Assembly (NCBI RefSeq): GCF_015547515.1
Contig: NZ_JADMVE010000007.1
Location: 1-64,000 of the forward strand
Direction of reading: 5' to 3'
Origin: Eubacterium sp. 1001713B170207_170306_E7
Lineage (GTDB): Bacteria > Bacillota > Clostridia > Eubacteriales > Eubacteriaceae
DNA: 64,000 bases
Below, piece after piece: positions 1-7,786 of this stretch (its first letter is position 1; each line of letters opens with the position of its first letter). Both the position numbers and the translations under genes were made by a program. Under the pieces are notes generated by a model, which was not told the DNA's origin, did no database searches, and was given only the letters and a program-made list of their open reading frames with translations.

Positions 1-173
1 AATTCAGAATGACCATTCCGCATTACAAAGAGGGCATCACCGACGAGGAGGTCAAAACCGGCGCGGCCGGCATCGTGACCGACGACATCTTCAAGCCCGA
101 AGGCTTCGGGCTCGCCAGAATGTCCGGCGCCAAGCGCGTGGACACCACCACCACCGACGTGGCAGTCGAGTAA
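1..173 (+). CDS. C-terminal fragment of an unidentified protein
   Basis: An open frame enters from the left edge and ends at TAA 171-173, giving about 56 residues (ending TTTTDVAVE). The start lies outside the window. I do not recognise the family. The codons are very GC-rich in third positions (runs of GAC, GCC, ATC, ACC) compared with the genes that follow, as in a highly expressed or differently biased gene. It is directly followed by a strong terminator, so it is the last gene of its transcript and convergent with the LsrF-like gene. Confidence 0.6.
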   Translation, partial: FRMTIPHYKEGITDEEVKTGAAGIVTDDIFKPEGFGLARMSGAKRVDTTTTDVAVE

Positions 174-207
174 AAAAAGAAGTCCCGGTCTGGGACTTCT
201 TTTTTTA
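174..207. terminator. Bidirectional terminator between convergent genes
   Basis: AAGAAGTCCC and GGGACTTCTT form a perfect hairpin with loop GGTCT, flanked by A-run on one side and T-run on the other. It would end both the rightward fragment at 1-173 and the leftward LsrF-like operon. Confidence 0.85.
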
Positions 208-210
208 GGT

Positions 211-1089
211 TTATTTTGCTTTAATATCCTGATAACATTCAAAGGCTTCCGCTCCGGTGCGGCCGTTATGAACAACCTCACGGATGGCCTGGATCATGGC
301 CTTGGGGTCTTCTGCCTGGAAGACGTTGCGGCCCATATCGACCCCGTGGGCGCCACGGCTGATGGCCTGGTAGGCCATTTCAAGGGCTTCTGCTTCCGGG
401 ATTTTTTTACCGCCGGCAATAACGAGCGGAACCGGGCAGGCGGCTGCGACTTCCTCAAAGTTATCACAGTAATAGACCTTCACGATCTGTGCGCCAAATT
501 CTGCCAGCATACGGGTTGCCAGTGAGAAATATTTGGTGGTGCGTTCCATTTCTTTGCCAACGGCGACAACGCCGAGGGTAGGAATGCCGTAGCGGTTGCC
601 GGCGTCAATGGTCTTTACAATGTTGTTGATGCTTTCACATTCGCCCTCTGAGCCGATGAAGGACTGGATGGCCATACAGGTGGCGTTCATGCGGATGGCG
701 TCCTCGATATCCACGCCGACCACTTCGTGGCTCATGTCATCCTTTAAGACGGAGCTGCCCGCAGAGCAGCGCAGCGCGATGGCTTTTTTACAGTCTGGCG
801 GAATGCAGGTGCGCAATGCGCCCCGGGTGCCCATGAGGACATCTGCGTAGTCCATGAGCGGTGGAATGGCTAAATCAAGGCGTTCGAGGCCCTGGGTGGG
901 TCCCATGATATAGCCGTGGTCAAAGGCGAGCATGATGGTGTTGCCGCTTTTGGGGTCAAAAATCTGGGACAGGCGGGTTTTCATCCCCCAGTCTACATTT
1001 TCCATGCCCTTGACGTGGAAGCTTTTATTTTCTGCGGGCCGGTCAAAGCCGAAATCTTTTGCGTGTTTGTTGCCGTCTTTATCTGCCAT
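211..1089 (-). CDS. LsrF-like class I aldolase/thiolase (DhnA family)
   Basis: This is a 292-residue TIM-barrel enzyme that closely follows E. coli LsrF, the thiolase acting on the autoinducer-2 breakdown product 3-hydroxy-5-phosphonooxypentane-2,4-dione. Matching features are DWGMKTRLSQIF near residue 33, MLAFDHGYIMGPTQGLER near 53, the Schiff-base lysine in AQIVKVYY, and the phosphate-binding segments VIAGGKK and GVDMGRN. Length is normal for LsrF. It is the last gene of a leftward operon with DhaK-like, VOC and DhaL-like genes and a divergent SorC/LsrR-type regulator. No lsrACDB transporter or lsrK is present, so AI-2 use is not shown. A generic deoxy-sugar or ketose phosphate aldolase is equally possible. 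Confidence 0.85.
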   Translation of the reverse strand: MADKDGNKHAKDFGFDRPAENKSFHVKGMENVDWGMKTRLSQIFDPKSGNTIMLAFDHGYIMGPTQGLERLDLAIPPLMDYADVLMGTRGALRTCIPPDCKKAIALRCSAGSSVLKDDMSHEVVGVDIEDAIRMNATCMAIQSFIGSEGECESINNIVKTIDAGNRYGIPTLGVVAVGKEMERTTKYFSLATRMLAEFGAQIVKVYYCDNFEEVAAACPVPLVIAGGKKIPEAEALEMAYQAISRGAHGVDMGRNVFQAEDPKAMIQAIREVVHNGRTGAEAFECYQDIKAK

Positions 1090-1162
1090 AGGTTTGATCT
1101 CCTTTATTCTGAATTAAAAAGCGGCGTTTAAAGGCCGCTTTTGTGATTTGCCGCTGTTTAAA

Positions 1163-2161
1163 TTAAACGACCTTATATGGGGTTCTGCATGGAGCGTTCC
1201 AGTATTTCAGCTCTTCTTCATCTACGCGGGCCATGAACATCTGGAAGCCTGCGGTTTCCTGTACGGTCAGGATTTCGCCGACCCAGTTCGCTTTGACATG
1301 GATGTCTTTTTCTTCCAGGTATTTGTAAACCTTGCGGAAAACAATGAGAAGCTCCATTAATGTGGAGGAGCCGCTGCCGTTGATGAATACCATAACGTCT
1401 TCGCCGGCTTTGAGGTCAAGGTCTGCGATCAATTCGTCTGCCATGATCACAGCGGTTTCGTCAGCTGATTTCATTGGCTGGCGTCCGCCGCCGCCTTCAC
1501 CGTGCTGGCCCATGCCAACTTCCATTTCATCATCGCCTAAGGTGGAGATGACTTCGCCGTTTGCCGGGTGGGTTGCGCCCTTGGCAGCCACAGCGATGGT
1601 AGCCATGTTGTCTGCGAATTTCTGGGCGATGTCAGCGACTTCGTCTAAGGATTTGCCTTCTGCGGCGGCTGCGGCTGCAATTTTGTAGACCGGAACACAG
1701 CCTACCAGACCGCGGCGGTCGTCGGCGTTGGAGCGCGGCGCGTTGGCGATGTCTTCCTGAGTAACGACTTTTTTGACGTTTAAGCCTAATTTAGTAGCTT
1801 CCTTCATGGTTTTGTTACCTGTGAGCATGTCGCCCGCATGGTTTAAAACAACGAATAAAACGCCGTGGCCTTTGTCTGCCATTTTTAAAGCTTCGATGCA
1901 GGCCTTATAGCCAGGTGCTGCAAAAATATCCCCGATAACGCAGATGTCAACCATGCCTTCACCCACAAAGCCTTCGATGGCCGGTTCATGGCCAGCGCCG
2001 CCTAAGGTTACAACGGTTACGCGGTCTGCGTCTTTTAATTTTTTGTTTACGACCAGGTTGTTTCCTGTTACTTCGATGATATCCGGATTTGCCAGTTCCA
2101 GGCCTTCCAGTAATTCAGATACGATGTTTTCCGGCTGGTTTAAGAATTTTTTCATTGTCAT
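1163..2161 (-). CDS. DhaK-like dihydroxyacetone kinase, substrate-binding subunit
   Basis: 332 residues of the DhaK fold. The sugar-binding segment GGAGHEPAIEGFVG (around residues 54-67), the Asp of NHAGD near 111, and the substrate-anchoring histidine H220 in GMGQHGEGG are all visible, so covalent hemiaminal binding of a short ketone substrate should be possible. It pairs with the DhaL-like subunit encoded 0.4 kb upstream; a small VOC gene sits between them, which is not the usual dhaK-dhaL order. No PTS-type DhaM is seen, so an ATP-dependent kinase is more likely than a phosphoprotein-dependent one. The substrate could be dihydroxyacetone or a tetrulose or pentulose; the LsrF-like neighbour suggests something other than plain glycerol metabolism. 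Confidence 0.85.
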   Translation of the reverse strand: MTMKKFLNQPENIVSELLEGLELANPDIIEVTGNNLVVNKKLKDADRVTVVTLGGAGHEPAIEGFVGEGMVDICVIGDIFAAPGYKACIEALKMADKGHGVLFVVLNHAGDMLTGNKTMKEATKLGLNVKKVVTQEDIANAPRSNADDRRGLVGCVPVYKIAAAAAAEGKSLDEVADIAQKFADNMATIAVAAKGATHPANGEVISTLGDDEMEVGMGQHGEGGGGRQPMKSADETAVIMADELIADLDLKAGEDVMVFINGSGSSTLMELLIVFRKVYKYLEEKDIHVKANWVGEILTVQETAGFQMFMARVDEEELKYWNAPCRTPYKVV

Positions 2162-2236
2162 TTTAGTATTTCCCCCTATTAATTTAGATTAAAAAATGAT
2201 TTTGCTTGCTGCCAGTTTTCTTTGAAAAACTGGACC

Positions 2237-2560
2237 TTACTTCATTTCCATGAGTTCCAGAACAGTGCCGTGTACGGATACAAAAGCGATGTCCAGGGTT
2301 TCATCTACGGCCATTCTTCCGTTTAAGACGGTGGCGCCTTCTTCTTCGATGAACTGGTCGATGTTTGGTACTTTATAGGCAACATGTGTTTTGTTGACAA
2401 CATCCGGGTGAAGGGGTGTGCCCTCTTCAAAACGCAGGTATTCAAATTTCAGGTCGTTGTTATCTGGGCCGGAGATATAAACCTTCAGGCCTTCGGCGTA
2501 ATCTTCGGGCAATACGGTTTCCTTTACAGGAACGCCAACGTGCATGATTTCATATTTCAT
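2237..2560 (-). CDS. Small VOC (glyoxalase-like) protein
   Basis: 107 residues, one vicinal-oxygen-chelate module: N-terminal MKYEIMHVGVPV, a central HVAYKVPNIDQFI and C-terminal LELMEMK supplying alternating metal-ligand-like His and Glu residues. The C-terminal FVSVHGTVLELMEMK is typical of lactoylglutathione-lyase-like proteins. Sandwiched between the DhaK- and DhaL-like genes in the same leftward operon, so it probably isomerises, epimerises or detoxifies an intermediate of that pathway. The exact reaction cannot be read from the sequence. Confidence 0.7.
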   Translation of the reverse strand: MKYEIMHVGVPVKETVLPEDYAEGLKVYISGPDNNDLKFEYLRFEEGTPLHPDVVNKTHVAYKVPNIDQFIEEEGATVLNGRMAVDETLDIAFVSVHGTVLELMEMK

Positions 2561-2600
2561 TTTAAATTCCTCCTGAGAATCTTAATAAATTAAAACGTAA

Positions 2601-3224
2601 TTAAAGGGCATAGCCTTCTGCCAGGCCTTCGTAGAACAGGGCAAAGGATACGGAGCCGGGATCAATATGGCCGATGGCCCGGTCGCCGATGTAGCGGGCG
2701 CGTCCGTACTTTCCGAGCATCTCTGAGGTTGCATTGGAGCCTTCACGGGCAGCTTTGGCAGCCTGGTTCAGGACTTCCTGAGTGATTTTGTCTGAGTTTC
2801 GGATCACCTCGGTCGCAGGGTAAATGGCGTCCATCATGGATTTGCCGCCGGGCTTTGCGCCGGATGTATCGAAAAATTCTTCATAGGCGCCAAGCAGGAT
2901 GGTTTTGATAAAGCTGTCGGTATCCTCGCTGGGGTCGGCCGCTTCGGCCATTCCGCAGATAAAGGAGCCAAACAGGGGAGCTGCGGAGCCGCCGCTGATA
3001 TCCTCAAGGGTATCGTTCAGGGCTTCCAGCGCTTCTTTGAGGTTGGTTTCTTCGTTCCAGGCATCGACTTCTGAGATCATGGCCTTGGCGATCTTCTCCA
3101 TGGTGGTTCCATGGTCGCCATCACCGAGCTCACAGTCCAGCTTGGTTAAATTTTCGACACTGCTTTTAATTTTATTAGCAGATGTCAATAACATGTTCTT
3201 GATTTTTAAGGTTTCTACTGGCAT
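2601..3224 (-). CDS. DhaL-like dihydroxyacetone kinase, nucleotide-binding subunit
   Basis: 207 residues from the ATG at 3224, chosen because GGAGGTGAGCG lies just upstream; a longer in-frame ATG at 3281 sits inside the operator region and lacks a ribosome site. The Mg-ADP binding core GDGDHGTTM is intact, followed by the family SGGSAAPLFG segment and a KPGGKSMMDAI helix. It is first in the leftward operon and should be the kinase partner of the DhaK-like protein. No DhaM domain is attached. Confidence 0.85.
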   Translation of the reverse strand: MPVETLKIKNMLLTSANKIKSSVENLTKLDCELGDGDHGTTMEKIAKAMISEVDAWNEETNLKEALEALNDTLEDISGGSAAPLFGSFICGMAEAADPSEDTDSFIKTILLGAYEEFFDTSGAKPGGKSMMDAIYPATEVIRNSDKITQEVLNQAAKAAREGSNATSEMLGKYGRARYIGDRAIGHIDPGSVSFALFYEGLAEGYAL

Positions 3225-3274
3225 ACGCTCACCTCCGGTATCGGTTTCAACTTGCTTATAGAATATCACTGGAT

Positions 3275-3457
3275 TTAACATTTGTCAATAATAAAAACGT
3301 AAAATAATTTAAAAACATTAAAAATCACCCTAAAAACAGAAAAAATGAGGGATTTATTGACAAATGTTAAGTATTGCGGGTTTTGAGTCTTAAAAGCAAC
3401 AGATTGACATTTGTCAAAAAATAGAGTATATTTAGAAAAAAGCTGTTGACATTTGTA
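3275..3457. promoter_or_regulatory. Divergent control region with four TTGACATTTGTC-type sites
   Basis: The 246-bp gap between the DhaL-like gene and the SorC-type regulator holds a 16-bp sequence TATTGACAAATGTTAA twice in inverted orientation (3275-3290 and 3355-3370), a palindromic TTGACATTTGTCAA at 3404-3417 and TTGACATTTGTA at 3446-3457. The last site ends just before the regulator's ribosome site. The most economical reading is that the adjacent SorC/LsrR protein binds these to control both directions. Confidence 0.7.
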
Positions 3458-3470
3458 TAAGGAGAGCATC

Positions 3471-4409
3471 ATGAAAGAGAAAGAACTGATCCGTCTTATT
3501 ACTGCGGCGCAAATGTATTATGAAGAGAATATGACTCAGGCTGAGATCGCAAAGTCCATGGGGATCTCGCGGCCCTCGGTCAGCAATCTGCTGAACAAAG
3601 CCCGCAGAGAGGGGATTGTCAAAATTGAGATTAAGTCCTTTGACAGCACCAGCATTGGAAAGAGCCGGGAGCTTTGCAACCGCTTTGGCTTAAAGAGCTG
3701 CCAAGTTGTCAGCTGTACGGAGGATAAGAATGAAACTCAGGAGCGTCTTTATGAAGCCGCTGTGGATTTCCTTCTGGAGATTCTTCCGAAAACCCGTATC
3801 CTGGGCCTTGGCTGGGGTTATAACATCAGCCGGGTCATTGATATTCTGGCGAACAGGGAGCTCGCCGGACAGTACAGCGGAAAGGTCTGCCCTCTGATCG
3901 GAACAGCGACAGTGCCTCATAAGGGCTATCACCCCAATGAGCTGGCCACAGAGTTTGCCCGGAAGACGGGCTTTGAGGCGGACTTTTTAATCTCGCCGGC
4001 CTTTCCCACGACCAAGCAGGAGCGGGATTTGTTTGTGACCACGGATAATTACAACAGTATTCTGGCTCTGTGGAAAAAGACGGATACCGCGCTGGTGACC
4101 CTTGGCGGCTATCCCTGCGTGCCGGATCATGCCACCGCCCTGCGCTTTGGGCGGCGTTTGATCACGGAGCGGGCAACCTCCAATATTCTGTCCTACTTTT
4201 TTAACTGGAAGGGGCAGCAGATTAAGGGAGAGGATGACTTCGCCATCCAGATTCCCCTGGCGCCGCTTTCCAAGATCAAGAATTTCATTGGCATTGTGCC
4301 TGTCGAGGCCAATGTGGGCTCGGCCATCGGCTGTCTGAACACGGGGTTTGCGCGCCACCTGATCATTGATGAGGAAACGGCTGAGAAAATCTTAAAAACG
4401 GACGTATAG
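3471..4409 (+). CDS. SorC/LsrR-family sugar-responsive transcriptional regulator
   Basis: 312 residues from the ATG at 3471, preceded by AAGGAGAG; an in-frame ATG at 3453 lies inside an operator-like repeat. N-terminal helix-turn-helix around residues 17-45 (NMTQAEIAKSMGISRPSVSNLL), then a sugar-phosphate-isomerase-like effector domain with LGLGWGYNISRVI and CPLIGTATVP, as in LsrR, DeoR of Bacillus and SorC. Divergent from the LsrF/DhaKL operon and separated by repeated operator-like sites, so it is likely its autoregulated repressor, responding to a phosphorylated sugar. Its end overlaps the convergent gene at 4392-4922 by 18 bp. Confidence 0.85.
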   Translation: MKEKELIRLITAAQMYYEENMTQAEIAKSMGISRPSVSNLLNKARREGIVKIEIKSFDSTSIGKSRELCNRFGLKSCQVVSCTEDKNETQERLYEAAVDFLLEILPKTRILGLGWGYNISRVIDILANRELAGQYSGKVCPLIGTATVPHKGYHPNELATEFARKTGFEADFLISPAFPTTKQERDLFVTTDNYNSILALWKKTDTALVTLGGYPCVPDHATALRFGRRLITERATSNILSYFFNWKGQQIKGEDDFAIQIPLAPLSKIKNFIGIVPVEANVGSAIGCLNTGFARHLIIDEETAEKILKTDV

Positions 4410-4922
4410 CAGATCACTGCCAAAGCTTTCCTCGGTCTGGCCGTGGCGGTGCCTCAGGATAAAGGCAGTCAGCTCCCGTCCGCCAATCCGCCGGGTATCC
4501 CGTATGCCGTCATAGGCTGCGAGCAGGGTCTGGAGCTCCTCTGTATACTGGGGAAGAGGCCTGCAGGGCTGTCTGGTTTTGAGGGACAGGGAGATAACGC
4601 CTGCGTTAAAAAGGTTGATGGTAAAGTCCACTCTCTTTTCACCCGCGGAAAAGGCACTCTCCAGCAGCAGCTCGGTTATCCGGCAGATATCCCGCTCTCG
4701 CACAAAGGAGGACATGGGATAGAAAACTACAGGGTTAAAGTCAATGCCCTTTTCCAGGGCAATGGCCTGAAACAGGGAAAGAACGCCGTCCAATGCGCAG
4801 TAAGCTTTGGTCGCTTTTTTTCTGAGGCTGCTGTACTTTTCCTTGAGTGCGTGGAAATCGGAAACCGAAACGGCTGGGGGCAGGGGCTCGGTACAGGAAG
4901 CGGGGGTAATGGTCAGGTTCAT
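4392..4922 (-). CDS. Uncharacterised protein, weakly GHKL-ATPase-like
   Basis: 176 residues that I cannot place confidently. The middle section (roughly residues 50-120: a hydrophobic helix, then an RDICRITELLLESAF helix and VDFTINLFNAGVISLSL strands) loosely resembles the ATP-binding end of GHKL sensor kinases, but clear N, G1 and G2 boxes are missing. It is downstream of the DUF2284 gene by 24 bp in the same orientation, so it should share the cobalamin riboswitch. It converges with the SorC regulator with an 18-bp overlap. Confidence 0.5.
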   Translation of the reverse strand: MNLTITPASCTEPLPPAVSVSDFHALKEKYSSLRKKATKAYCALDGVLSLFQAIALEKGIDFNPVVFYPMSSFVRERDICRITELLLESAFSAGEKRVDFTINLFNAGVISLSLKTRQPCRPLPQYTEELQTLLAAYDGIRDTRRIGGRELTAFILRHRHGQTEESFGSDLLYVRF

Positions 4923-4946
4923 GGTGGTTCTCCTTTCTGAATAGGG

Positions 4947-5552
4947 TTAAAACAGGGTAAAGCTGAAATAAGTGACGGTCTCGGGGCCGTTATTGTAGGA
5001 AAGTCCGGTTTTGCTTGCCAGGTCCATGACCACGATGCCGTAGCCCTCCACCGATGGAAAGATCTGGTCAGGGTAACGGCAGGGGGCATTGGGATAGGTG
5101 CACTGGCCGCAGAGGATACAGCCCTCCGTGGAGAGCACCAGCGCGCCGGGATAGTGGGCTCTGAAAAGCCGGGCAGCCTTGGCTGTGGCGGCCTCATGGA
5201 ACATGCGGGCCCGGTGCCAGCCTTTGAAATCGTACTGTCCCTTTAAATCGGTGACCGTTGAAAGCAGGCAGACGTTCTCATAGGAGCGGCATTTGGTGAC
5301 GCAGCTCTCATAGCTGCCCACTGCCGGCGGGCAGGCCCAGGTGGCGCCATAATGGCCGCACTGGTTGCCCTCGCACAGGAGCCTGGTGCCCATGGAAAAC
5401 AGCAGGTCGCTGGTTTTGGCAAAGGCATATTCATGGATACCGAACAGCCCGCGTTTATCCTCAAGCTGGCGTTTGATGGTCATCAGGCTTTTGATGGCAG
5501 TGTCGCCTTTAAATTCCTTGGCTGGTTTTGCCTGTTTTTTTATTTCGATCAA
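4947..5552 (-). CDS. DUF2284 cysteine-rich metal-binding protein, riboswitch-controlled
   Basis: About 201 residues starting at TTG 5552, chosen because GAAGGTGAGG precedes it and the longer ATG frame (5612) runs through the upstream terminator hairpin. The family signature is clear: CEGNQCGHYGATWACPPAVG, CVTKCRSYENV and CILCGQCTYPNAPCRYP supply at least ten cysteines, consistent with a small metal-site protein. Function of DUF2284 is not established. A cobalamin riboswitch directly upstream argues for a link to corrinoid use or transport, for example corrinoid-dependent methyl transfer, but that is inference. Confidence 0.8.
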   Translation of the reverse strand: MIEIKKQAKPAKEFKGDTAIKSLMTIKRQLEDKRGLFGIHEYAFAKTSDLLFSMGTRLLCEGNQCGHYGATWACPPAVGSYESCVTKCRSYENVCLLSTVTDLKGQYDFKGWHRARMFHEAATAKAARLFRAHYPGALVLSTEGCILCGQCTYPNAPCRYPDQIFPSVEGYGIVVMDLASKTGLSYNNGPETVTYFSFTLF

Positions 5553-5581
5553 TGGGAATACCTCACCTTCATTTAGTGTAA

Positions 5582-5612
5582 TAAAAAAGCCTTCTCCGGC
5601 TAGAGAAGGCAA
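5582..5612 (-). terminator. Riboswitch expression-platform terminator
   Basis: On the minus strand GCCTTCTC and GAGAAGGC form a hairpin (loop TAGCCG) followed by TTTTTT. It lies between the cobalamin aptamer and the TTG start of the DUF2284 gene, and would end transcription when cobalamin is bound. Confidence 0.8.
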
Positions 5613-5672
5613 AAAATACGGAAGGATTGGGAACGTATCTCTTAAATAACTCTAAATCGGAGTGTTTTAAGA

Positions 5673-5816
5673 AAACATTATGCCGGTCTTCTGGCTCTAC
5701 AATGGCATTCCTCTTACCTTCCCATCCGGCGGACAGTGGCACACAAGAGGACATTTTGTATTACAGCTGCGATTACAGCAAAGGAATTTCACCTTTTTCC
5801 CATTTACATAATGTTT
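5673..5816 (-). promoter_or_regulatory. Cobalamin riboswitch aptamer
   Basis: Read on the minus strand the segment is closed by a perfect 9-bp P1 stem (AAACATTAT / ATAATGTTT). Inside are the family's conserved blocks: GGGAA followed by GGTGAAATTCC, GCCACTG, the GGATGGGAAGG segment, and the B12-box-like AGCCAGAAGACC near the 3' end. Order and spacing match AdoCbl-type riboswitches. The downstream terminator at 5582-5612 makes a transcriptional off-switch likely. Confidence 0.88.
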
Positions 5817-6191
5817 ACAATATTAAGTTATCCCTATCATATCCCTTTGATTTTCTTTTGTCAAGGTTTATTGGGCCCTGGCAGAGGATTTCCCGTAAAT
5901 TTTTTTTTAACAACAAATTTTTCCTCTTTCTTTTTCGGTTAGATGTAAAGAAAAAAATACTTAAAATTTGCTAAAGGTGCTCATGACGCCTTAAATAAAC
6001 CTAAAACACGTATATTTTAATGAATTTTTCATAAAATATTAAGTAATTTCGGTTAAGGTATTGGCAAGTGCCAAAGGATATGTTAAAATATATCTAAATT
6101 GTAAATAACTTTACAATTTGGTCAAAATTATATAGGAGGGTGGTGATTAGGCATTAGCAACGAAAGCCATCGCTCAAGTGGCAAGTTTCAG
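5817..6191. other. AT-rich intergenic region before the M23 peptidase
   Basis: About 375 bp without a credible gene. The left part should carry the promoter of the riboswitch transcript (leftward). On the right is a strong Shine-Dalgarno-like AGGAGGGTGGTGAT at 6134-6147 that is not followed by ATG, GTG or TTG in the peptidase frame; see the peptidase entry. Confidence 0.5.
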
Positions 6192-7616
6192 ATGTTTTTT
6201 AAGAAGCTTGCGCATTACGCCAAGCACTTGAGCAAAAGAGAAAAAGTCGTATTCACAGGTTTCTGTGTAGCGCTTCTTCTCGGATTCTTTTCTTCAACCT
6301 GTCTTGGTTACAAGGTCATGGTTGACGGAGAGGTTTTAGGCTATACCAAAGATGCGGCTGTGTTTACACAGAGTCTGGATCAGGTAGAGCAGGATATGCG
6401 ATCGAAAACGTCGATTGAAACAGCATATGTCTACAATGATATACAGATTAAAAAGAGCATCACATTTAATAAACCAATGTTGTCAGAGGAAGAATTTACT
6501 GATGCATTGAACGCCCAGAACCTTCGGGTCGGCGTTCATGGTGTAGAATTAAAGGTTGACGGACAGGAAGTCGGTAACTTAGCTTCATCAGACCAGGTAC
6601 AGGCCGGTATTGCAGGTGCAATTAATAAGATCGGTAACGTACAGGGTACAGATAAGCTGGTAAAATGCGACATCCAGAGTGACGTTGTAGAAACGCCTAA
6701 GAATTTTCCGCTCGAGGACTTAAACAGTCCGGACGAGTGCGCTAATCTTTTAGCAACAGGTAATACTAATCCGAGTAAGAGTGAAGAGAGTACGAATGCT
6801 CCAATCCAGGTAGCAAGCCGTGGTGGAGCCGATGTGGCAAGAGACCAAAGCGATGAGCCAGCCCAAGAGGAAGCTCCAGCAGCTGAAGGTACCGTTGAAA
6901 ATAATAGTAATGAGAATGTAGAAAACCAGAATAATGAGACTGAGACAAGCTCCAGTATCTTAAAGATTAATCTGACTAAAACATCTACTAAAAAAGAAGA
7001 CATACCTTTCCAGACCGTTGAGCAGGAAGATCCGAATGTATATGTTGATCAAACTGTAGTTACACAGCAAGGTGTGAACGGAGAACTTGATAAGGAAGTC
7101 GAAACCGTCTATGAAGACGGAAAGGTTGTGAGCGAAACGACCTTATCCGAAACAGTTGCGAAAGAGCCGGTGGCTCAGATTGTTTCAAAGGGAACCAAGC
7201 AGTACCCGACCATGTCTTCAAAGAAAGACAACTTTATTTTACCGGCAACCGGTAATATTTCCGCTTTAGATAAGCCAGGAAGCCATGCAGGCTGCTTTGC
7301 AGTGGACATCGCGAACTCAATGGGGACGCCGATTTACGCACCGCAGAGTGGTACGGTCATCCGGGCAAGTGATTTTGGCGGTTACGGATTATGCGTTGAC
7401 ATTATGATGGACGATGGAAAAACCGTCCTGAGAATGGGTCATAACTCCGAATTTAAGGTAAGCGTTGGTGACCGGGTTCAAAAGGGCCAAGTCGTAGCGT
7501 TAATGGGCAGCACTGGTAACTCAACCGGACCGCACTCCCATTTTGAAATCCGCATTAACGACGTTCAGCAATTTTTACCAGACTATTTTGACATCAAGGA
7601 CGGCGATAACGTCTGA
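6192..7616 (+). CDS. Membrane-anchored M23-family peptidase with G5 domain
   Basis: 474 residues from ATG 6192. One membrane anchor near residues 18-38, an extracytoplasmic N-terminal region, a low-complexity Glu/Asn/Ala-rich linker (roughly 205-255), a G5-like domain (about 280-345), and a C-terminal LytM/M23 domain (about 350-465) with GHNSEF and the HSHFE zinc motif. In the position of the usual first zinc ligand (HxxxD) the sequence has C368 then D372, so the metal site is non-standard or the domain is inactive. Likely acts on peptidoglycan outside the membrane. No ribosome site precedes ATG 6192; a strong one at 6134-6147 suggests a start at ATT 6153, which would add 13 residues. Confidence 0.85.
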   Translation: MFFKKLAHYAKHLSKREKVVFTGFCVALLLGFFSSTCLGYKVMVDGEVLGYTKDAAVFTQSLDQVEQDMRSKTSIETAYVYNDIQIKKSITFNKPMLSEEEFTDALNAQNLRVGVHGVELKVDGQEVGNLASSDQVQAGIAGAINKIGNVQGTDKLVKCDIQSDVVETPKNFPLEDLNSPDECANLLATGNTNPSKSEESTNAPIQVASRGGADVARDQSDEPAQEEAPAAEGTVENNSNENVENQNNETETSSSILKINLTKTSTKKEDIPFQTVEQEDPNVYVDQTVVTQQGVNGELDKEVETVYEDGKVVSETTLSETVAKEPVAQIVSKGTKQYPTMSSKKDNFILPATGNISALDKPGSHAGCFAVDIANSMGTPIYAPQSGTVIRASDFGGYGLCVDIMMDDGKTVLRMGHNSEFKVSVGDRVQKGQVVALMGSTGNSTGPHSHFEIRINDVQQFLPDYFDIKDGDNV

Positions 7617-7662
7617 TGTCATGATCGAAAAAACAAAAACTTAGTATATGCATATCACTGAT

Positions 7663-7699
7663 AAAAAAGAACCAAATTGTGTGTTTGGTTCTTTTTTAT
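7663..7699 (+). terminator. Terminator after the M23 peptidase gene
   Basis: AAGAACCAAA and TTTGGTTCTT pair across a short loop and are followed by T6. The symmetry with the leading A-run would allow function in both directions. Confidence 0.85.
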
Positions 7700-7786
7700 T
7701 TTTTGAAAAGAACCTTTCAGGGCGGTCCGGCCGCCAGCGCTTTGTGTTTGTTGACTTTTATACCCGGGCATGGTAGGCTTAAACAG

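Noticed and set aside
211-1089. AI-2 (Lsr) quorum-signal degradation pathway
   Set aside because: Only the LsrF-like enzyme and LsrR-type regulator are here; LsrK, LsrG and the transporter are missing, while DhaKL halves are present.
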